Under the pieces are notes generated by a model. The model was given only the letters and a program-made list of their open reading frames with translations, had not been told where the DNA came from and searched no databases. The position numbers and the translations under genes are program-made. Of a stretch of DNA of 64,000 bases, positions 59,616 through 64,000 are shown piece after piece. Source of the stretch: Candidatus Harpocratesius repetitus (GTDB taxonomy: Archaea > Asgardarchaeota > Lokiarchaeia > Sigyniarchaeales > Promethearchaeaceae); assembly GCA_021498095.1 (NCBI GenBank), contig JAIZWK010000001.1, positions 2,281,666 to 2,345,665 of the forward strand, in the 5' to 3' direction. How positions within the stretch are numbered: position 1 is the first letter of the stretch; each line of letters opens with the position of its first letter.

Positions 59616-59981
59616 ATGAATGAATATAATTATATGACTCAATCACAAATTGTATTGGAAAAATACCACAATTTAGAAATTGAACCTATTTTCTTTCAAT
59701 CTGAATATTTATTCTGGAAAATTTCCCACACAAAGAAGGGGGATTTAAATGTGAGATTGATTACAGAAGATGGTGAGCCATTTGCTCAATTATCTGTAAA
59801 TAATTTCAATCCAGGACTTGGGAAAAATCAATTCCTTTTACGCAGATCCATGGAGAATGATTCATTAATATTTTTCCTTAAGCAGAACAATTTTATCCGA
59901 CCTGCAGAAACAAGCCATATAGTTAATGAAAGTAAATTTGAAATTTGGGAAATTGCATTTTTATCTAATTATGATGAATAA
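59616..59981 (+). CDS. Unknown protein, 121 residues
   Basis: Soluble protein beginning MNEYNYMTQSQIVLEKYHNL. It contains a patch of beta-like text (YLFWKISHTKKGDLNVRLIT) and the fold seems alpha/beta, but I recognise no family. The upstream 39 bases give a hydrophobic run that is probably non-coding, since the region before 59616 is T-rich. The gene converges with the helicase and overlaps its end by 13 bases. Confidence 0.45.
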   Translation: MNEYNYMTQSQIVLEKYHNLEIEPIFFQSEYLFWKISHTKKGDLNVRLITEDGEPFAQLSVNNFNPGLGKNQFLLRRSMENDSLIFFLKQNNFIRPAETSHIVNESKFEIWEIAFLSNYDE

Positions 59982-61831
59982 ATATTCTTAATTATATTCT
60001 TTAGAAACGTAACAATTGGATTTCCCTTCTTTCCTGTAAATATCACACGTTGAGTCGATCTTGTTATTCCTACGTATAATAATTGACGTTTCTCACGAGT
60101 ATCATAGTTATCAACCTCAGGAATAATAACTATGTCAAATTCTAAACCTTTAGCACTATATGGGGTAATTAGAAGAACTTGCTCCCGAGAACCATTCCAT
60201 CTTTTCGTAGGTGTCCAATATATATTCTTTTCATTAAATATTTCAATAATTGGATGATTATATTGATGTTTAGAAAGATTTTGTAGATTTAAAATAACAG
60301 TTGATTTTGAAAAATGATTGAATTTCTGAATTTGTGAGATTATATCTGAAATTAAAGCATATTCTTCTTTACGGGTATTACATGGATAAATTTCTACACT
60401 ACCTTTAATAAATCCATAATCTTTTGTCTCTAAACATGCTTCATCTGTTTTAATTAAGTCAATGAAAGAAGATGGAAGCACTTTTTTAGCACAGATTCCA
60501 ACTTCTTGGGGATTTCTATAAGATTTTGTAAGCTTTTTTACCCTTCCCCGCGCCTGAATTCCAATATCGCTCCAATAGAATTTCTTTCTTGCATATATTC
60601 CCTGTAATCCATCGCATGCAATGAAAAGAGAATTAGTATCTGGATTAAGTGTTAACATTATACTTTCTAACCATTCTTTTTCGAAATCTTGAGCTTCATC
60701 GATTAAAATAGCGTCATACTGGAATTTTGTTCTTGCTTTTTTTTGATTATTGATTTTTTCTTGACTATGAACTTTTTCTATTTTTAATTTTTGCCGTATT
60801 AATGTTTGCTTAAGTAATTTTGGAACAATCTCCCCAAAAAAAACAGATTTTTGATCTTGTGTTTTAATTTTTCTTATAATTTCCTGATATGCTGTGTTTT
60901 CAGGAGAATCTTCGCTTAATATTATAGTTTGAGCCCATTTGTGAAATGATTCTACAAATATTTGAGCTTGAAAATCTTGTGGGATAATCGTTTGATAAAG
61001 AACTTTCTGAAGAAGTCTATTATAGCAAATTACCAATATACGCCAATCTTTGTGGCGTAATGCCAATATTCGGGCTCTTGCGATTAACACAACTGTCTTT
61101 CCACTCCCCGCTACCCCAAATAATAAGCGATGGCCTGAACCTAACTCTCGGGCAAATTTTTCCTGTTTTAAATCTAATAAATGGATTTTTTCTTTTGCTG
61201 ATAAAAATTCAAAAAGCTTTTTCTGATGCAAAGAAGGTAGACGAGCTGTTGGAAATAAGTTAGCTCTTAATAATTTGATATGTTTTGAAGAAAAATTAGA
61301 ATCACTACTAAATGAAGAAAAATTAACAAAAAATGTTGTAAATGTTTTACTATTGGCAATATCTTCTTTAAAGCCGATTTGAACTTGTTTTTGATGTGTT
61401 TTGCTGATAATTATACCAATTTCTGAAGATTTCGAAACATTTGTAAAAATCAGGATCCGATAAATTGGGATTTGAATATTATTTGGAAATTCACAACCAT
61501 TAATTGCATTTTGGGCAACTTTCCAGTATTTATAAAGTTGATCGTAGGGATTTGGTATTATTTTTTGTTCATCGGTCTTATTTTTTAGAAGTTTCCATGG
61601 TTCTGCCTTTGGGATTGAGATTAAACTCGATTCTAAATAATCCTTAATTTCAATTATTATTACACCTATTGAATCTCCAATTAATACATAATCAGGTCTT
61701 AAACTTTTAAAATATGGCTCTGTATAAAGATAAACAGAATTTTTAGTCGAAAACATCGTTTGAAGGAGTTTAAAAATCTTTTTCTCTCCAGTTGTCGCTG
61801 TTTTATCTGGAGTTCCTAAAATTTGAACCAT
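59969..61831 (-). CDS. NERD-domain UvrD/Rep-like DNA helicase
   Basis: About 620 residues. The N-terminal 130 residues form a NERD nuclease-related domain with the acid pair and IIIEIKDY catalytic block. The rest is an SF1 helicase: Walker A GVAGSGKTVV, Walker B ILIDEAQDFEKEW, motif IV LTKSYRNPQEVG, motif V ITPYSAKGLEFDIVIIPEVD and motif VI RQLLYVGITRS. NERD plus UvrD is a known pairing, seen on plasmids and in defence or repair. A TTG start at 61870 is open but ATG 61831 (MVQILGT) matches relatives better. No defence neighbours are seen. Confidence 0.83.
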   Translation of the reverse strand: MVQILGTPDKTATTGEKKIFKLLQTMFSTKNSVYLYTEPYFKSLRPDYVLIGDSIGVIIIEIKDYLESSLISIPKAEPWKLLKNKTDEQKIIPNPYDQLYKYWKVAQNAINGCEFPNNIQIPIYRILIFTNVSKSSEIGIIISKTHQKQVQIGFKEDIANSKTFTTFFVNFSSFSSDSNFSSKHIKLLRANLFPTARLPSLHQKKLFEFLSAKEKIHLLDLKQEKFARELGSGHRLLFGVAGSGKTVVLIARARILALRHKDWRILVICYNRLLQKVLYQTIIPQDFQAQIFVESFHKWAQTIILSEDSPENTAYQEIIRKIKTQDQKSVFFGEIVPKLLKQTLIRQKLKIEKVHSQEKINNQKKARTKFQYDAILIDEAQDFEKEWLESIMLTLNPDTNSLFIACDGLQGIYARKKFYWSDIGIQARGRVKKLTKSYRNPQEVGICAKKVLPSSFIDLIKTDEACLETKDYGFIKGSVEIYPCNTRKEEYALISDIISQIQKFNHFSKSTVILNLQNLSKHQYNHPIIEIFNEKNIYWTPTKRWNGSREQVLLITPYSAKGLEFDIVIIPEVDNYDTREKRQLLYVGITRSTQRVIFTGKKGNPIVTFLKNIIKNIYSS

Positions 61832-62106
61832 TAATAAAATTACCTTGCGAAACCTAAAAAAGATAGACAATTTATCATTTTAAATCCACTTATAAAATTG
61901 TTTTTAGCTACTTATAATCTTGAAAATCATCGACAAAAACTTTATTTTCATTTCTCTTTCGTTGTGGCAATGTTTTGCACAACAAATATTTAACACGGAA
62001 TTTAAGTTCCTTCATCATACGCAAACATTCATAATTAATCTCACATTGATCTTCTCATAATTAGCAATTTCACATCTATTTAACCAATGTGGAGATTAAC
62101 TATAGA

Positions 62107-63198
62107 ATGTCCCTCACACGATATATCATTACAAAAGCCGATTTTACTCAGCTACTTACTCATTTAATCGATAGAAAATACGTGTCTGAAATTCTTTCAG
62201 GCAAAGAAAAGAGAAATCGTTATGCAATTGTTCCCGAATTTGTTTCGGATCCAAAAGAATTAGAGAATTTTCCATTAAGTCAATTACTTACATATGGATA
62301 TGCACGTACTGATTCTGCTTCAAATACCATCTTACACTCTAAAAAAGCTCTTGATACTACAGTGGCAGTCGTAGCTCGCGCTTGTGATATTCGCGCCATG
62401 GTGGAATTGGATAAGAAAAATCAGTTAAATTGGGAAAACTTGTTCTTAATTGGATTTCATGATTTGGGATATATTCCAAATGCAGTTTTGAAAAAATGGT
62501 TCAAAAAGGAAGAAATTGATGAGTCAACCATTGTGAACGAAAGATTGACAGAAAAGGAATTTGTTCTTACTTTTTCAGATGGATCGATGAAGAAAGAACC
62601 GCTATCAAAAACATTTAATATAGCGAGTAATTGTTCTCGATGCATTGAAAAAAGCCATCCTTTAGCAGACTTTTTATTAGGTAACTATGGTGTTCCTGAG
62701 AATGACGAAACTTATGTGTTAACACCTCAATCAGATAGAGCGAAAAAAATTATTAAAGAACTGAATTGGGAAAATAAAGCTGCTGATGAAAAAACCAATG
62801 AAAAATACGAAAAAACTGCCCAAAATGTAATAGAAAATTGTTCAATTAAGCGTGAGAGTGATTTAGATGAATTCTTAAACAATGAAGATCGATTCTCCTT
62901 ATTAACCAAATGTACAGGATGTGGAATATGTGTTAAATCATGTCCTGTTTGTTTTTGTGTTGTATGCAATTTAACAGCACAAGTTAAAGCAAAAACTATG
63001 GACCCAGTAATGTTTATTACCACACGTTTTACACATGTCGGTGATACATGCGTAGAATGTGGTAGATGTACGACTAATTGCCCAATGCATATTCCTTTAG
63101 ATTTAGTTTTTCAATCTCTGCGCCGAAAATTCAAAAAAGAACGGGGTTATGCTGCTGGTGCAGATCGTAATCAAAAAGTCCTTCATTTGGATGTATGA
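62107..63198 (+). CDS. FrhB/FdhB-type iron-sulfur protein with 2[4Fe-4S] domain
   Basis: 363 residues of the coenzyme F420 hydrogenase/dehydrogenase beta subunit family. The N-terminal region contains a cysteine in SNCSRCIEKSHPL; the C-terminal third has two ferredoxin clusters, CTGCGICVKSCPVC and CVECGRCTTNCP. Such subunits bind FAD and F420 or pass formate electrons. No large subunit gene is next to it in the window, but the right edge is near. ATG 62107 is preferred to GTG 62089. It precedes the small Lys-rich protein gene by about 220 bases. Confidence 0.72.
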   Translation: MSLTRYIITKADFTQLLTHLIDRKYVSEILSGKEKRNRYAIVPEFVSDPKELENFPLSQLLTYGYARTDSASNTILHSKKALDTTVAVVARACDIRAMVELDKKNQLNWENLFLIGFHDLGYIPNAVLKKWFKKEEIDESTIVNERLTEKEFVLTFSDGSMKKEPLSKTFNIASNCSRCIEKSHPLADFLLGNYGVPENDETYVLTPQSDRAKKIIKELNWENKAADEKTNEKYEKTAQNVIENCSIKRESDLDEFLNNEDRFSLLTKCTGCGICVKSCPVCFCVVCNLTAQVKAKTMDPVMFITTRFTHVGDTCVECGRCTTNCPMHIPLDLVFQSLRRKFKKERGYAAGADRNQKVLHLDV

Positions 63199-63421
63199 TG
63201 AGAGAATCATCTTTTTATTACTTAATACTCTTTTTTTTATTAATTATCAATTAATTAATTGATTTTGTTTTTAATTCTGTATATTTATTTTAATTGAAGA
63301 TTTGTCTTTCTAAACTTGCTGAGATACGTAAAAAAATCGATATTTTGGTTTTAAAATTGATTATCTGTAATTTCTATGTAAAAATCGAAAACTTTTTTTG
63401 ACTTTTTAAATACTCTTTCAT

Positions 63422-63799
63422 ATGGCTAAGAAGAAAACTTCCAGTCCGAAAGCTAAAAAAACGACTACAGCAAAAAAAACTACTAGAGGTAAAAAAGCTA
63501 CTAAAAGTAAAAAACCAACAACAGCTAAATCACCTGCAAAATCCAAATCAAAAAAAGATAAAATTCCTGAAGATGAATTCGATGATGAAGAAGATGGACC
63601 TGAATTCATCGAAGAAGATTTAGATGAATTAGATGATGAAATGCTCGCAGATGATAGCGATGTAAAACCTCGATCAGATGATGAAATTTTGAATATGTTA
63701 CGAGATGTTGAATGCGCTGATTGTGAAGGTTCATCCAGTCGAGATCGTTGTAAAGTACGAGATCAATACGGATGTCCTCCAGATAAAGCCGATCTCTAA
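63422..63799 (+). CDS. Small Lys-rich, Cys-containing protein, 125 residues
   Basis: Three blocks: a basic, low-complexity N-terminus (KKTTTAKKTTRGKKATKSKK), an acidic middle (DDEEDGPEFIEEDLDELDDE) and a C-terminus with CADCEGSSSRDRCKVRDQYGCPP. The last block has four cysteines and could bind a metal or cluster. The basic part resembles linker-histone tails and the tail of the HdrC-like protein in this window. It lies between the FrhB-type gene and a ferredoxin, so a redox link is possible. Function unknown. Confidence 0.55.
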   Translation: MAKKKTSSPKAKKTTTAKKTTRGKKATKSKKPTTAKSPAKSKSKKDKIPEDEFDDEEDGPEFIEEDLDELDDEMLADDSDVKPRSDDEILNMLRDVECADCEGSSSRDRCKVRDQYGCPPDKADL

Positions 63800-63933
63800 T
63801 TTTTTTCTTCTTCTTATTTTTAAATGAATTTAGTTGTTTTAAAAATACAAGAATTTAAGTTTTAAAGGAAAAGAAAGTATAAAAAATTGAAAAAAGGCAA
63901 ATTTATTGATATTTGCAGACTTTTTGTTAATCT

Positions 63934-64000
63934 TTATGCATCTTCAATTGTGATTGCCTCTTCTGGGCAGGCGGAAACGCAAGCTTGGCAACCAACACAG
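63934..64000 (-). CDS. [4Fe-4S] ferredoxin, C-terminal fragment
   Basis: Open frame on the minus strand, read off the right edge. The visible end is CVGCQACVSACPEEAITIEDA and a TAA stop at 63934-63936. This is a classical ferredoxin CxxCxxCxxxCP block. The rest of the gene lies beyond the window, toward higher coordinates. Confidence 0.7.
   Translation of the reverse strand, partial: CVGCQACVSACPEEAITIEDA

Overview
The window is AT-rich archaeal chromosome. The rRNAs have archaeal hallmarks, a CDP-archaeol synthase marks archaeal lipids, and there is an archaeal OGG1 and a XerA-type recombinase. The gene mix points to an anaerobic, acyl-CoA-using, heterodisulfide-reductase-based heterotroph: Hdr subunits, MvhD, tungsten aldehyde:ferredoxin oxidoreductase, several acyl-CoA ligases, acyl-CoA dehydrogenase, thiolase with DUF35, Hsp90/HtpG and a giant alpha-2-macroglobulin. 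My best guess is an Asgard archaeon, Lokiarchaeia-like. That is an inference from gene content and was not tested by phylogeny.

Layout. 0-6 kb: end of a membrane protein, CDP-archaeol synthase, a dGTPase-like HD hydrolase, a broken IS607-type resolvase, a DUF3841 gene, OGG1 and XerA. 6.7-14.6 kb: an acyl-CoA ligase, a complete ISH3/IS4-like insertion sequence, a frameshifted leucine-carboxyl-methyltransferase-family gene, an alpha/beta-hydrolase-acyl-CoA-synthetase fusion and a PIG-L deacetylase. 15-18.4 kb: a GPH-family symporter, a beta-hydroxyacid dehydrogenase and an unknown membrane protein. 18.7-24 kb: an rRNA locus in the unusual order 23S then 16S, both on the plus strand, with no tRNA or 5S seen. 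24-29.5 kb: an orphan DNA methyltransferase, HtpG with a eukaryote-like charged linker, a decayed FTR1 iron permease and an aldo/keto reductase.

29.6-40.4 kb is the redox core. It holds a four-cluster ferredoxin, a TPR-HdrB fusion, an HdrC-like protein with a lysine-rich tail, HdrA and MvhD, then an unknown 361-residue protein, a tungsten AOR and its ferredoxin partner. Near the right edge (62.1-64 kb) are an FrhB/FdhB-type subunit, a small Lys-rich/Cys protein and the end of another ferredoxin. Together these could pass electrons between ferredoxin, aldehydes or formate/F420-like carriers and a disulfide or other HdrB substrate. No hydrogenase large subunit is in the window.

40.4-44.7 kb is a decay zone: a dead IS4 transposase, an IS with clean 8-bp target duplication and inverted repeats, a pseudogene for a secreted membrane-anchored protein, and the tail of an FtsX/MacB permease. 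44.9-52 kb: a membrane-bound winged-helix protein and a 2080-residue thioester alpha-2-macroglobulin. 52-59.5 kb: propionyl/acetyl-CoA synthetase, an AEC-type permease, and an acyl-CoA dehydrogenase, SDR, thiolase, DUF35 module for acyl-CoA oxidation. 59.6-61.9 kb: a small unknown gene and a NERD-UvrD helicase.

Several apparent frameshifts and one unusual 16S site are single-base losses in homopolymer runs, so some broken genes may be assembly errors.
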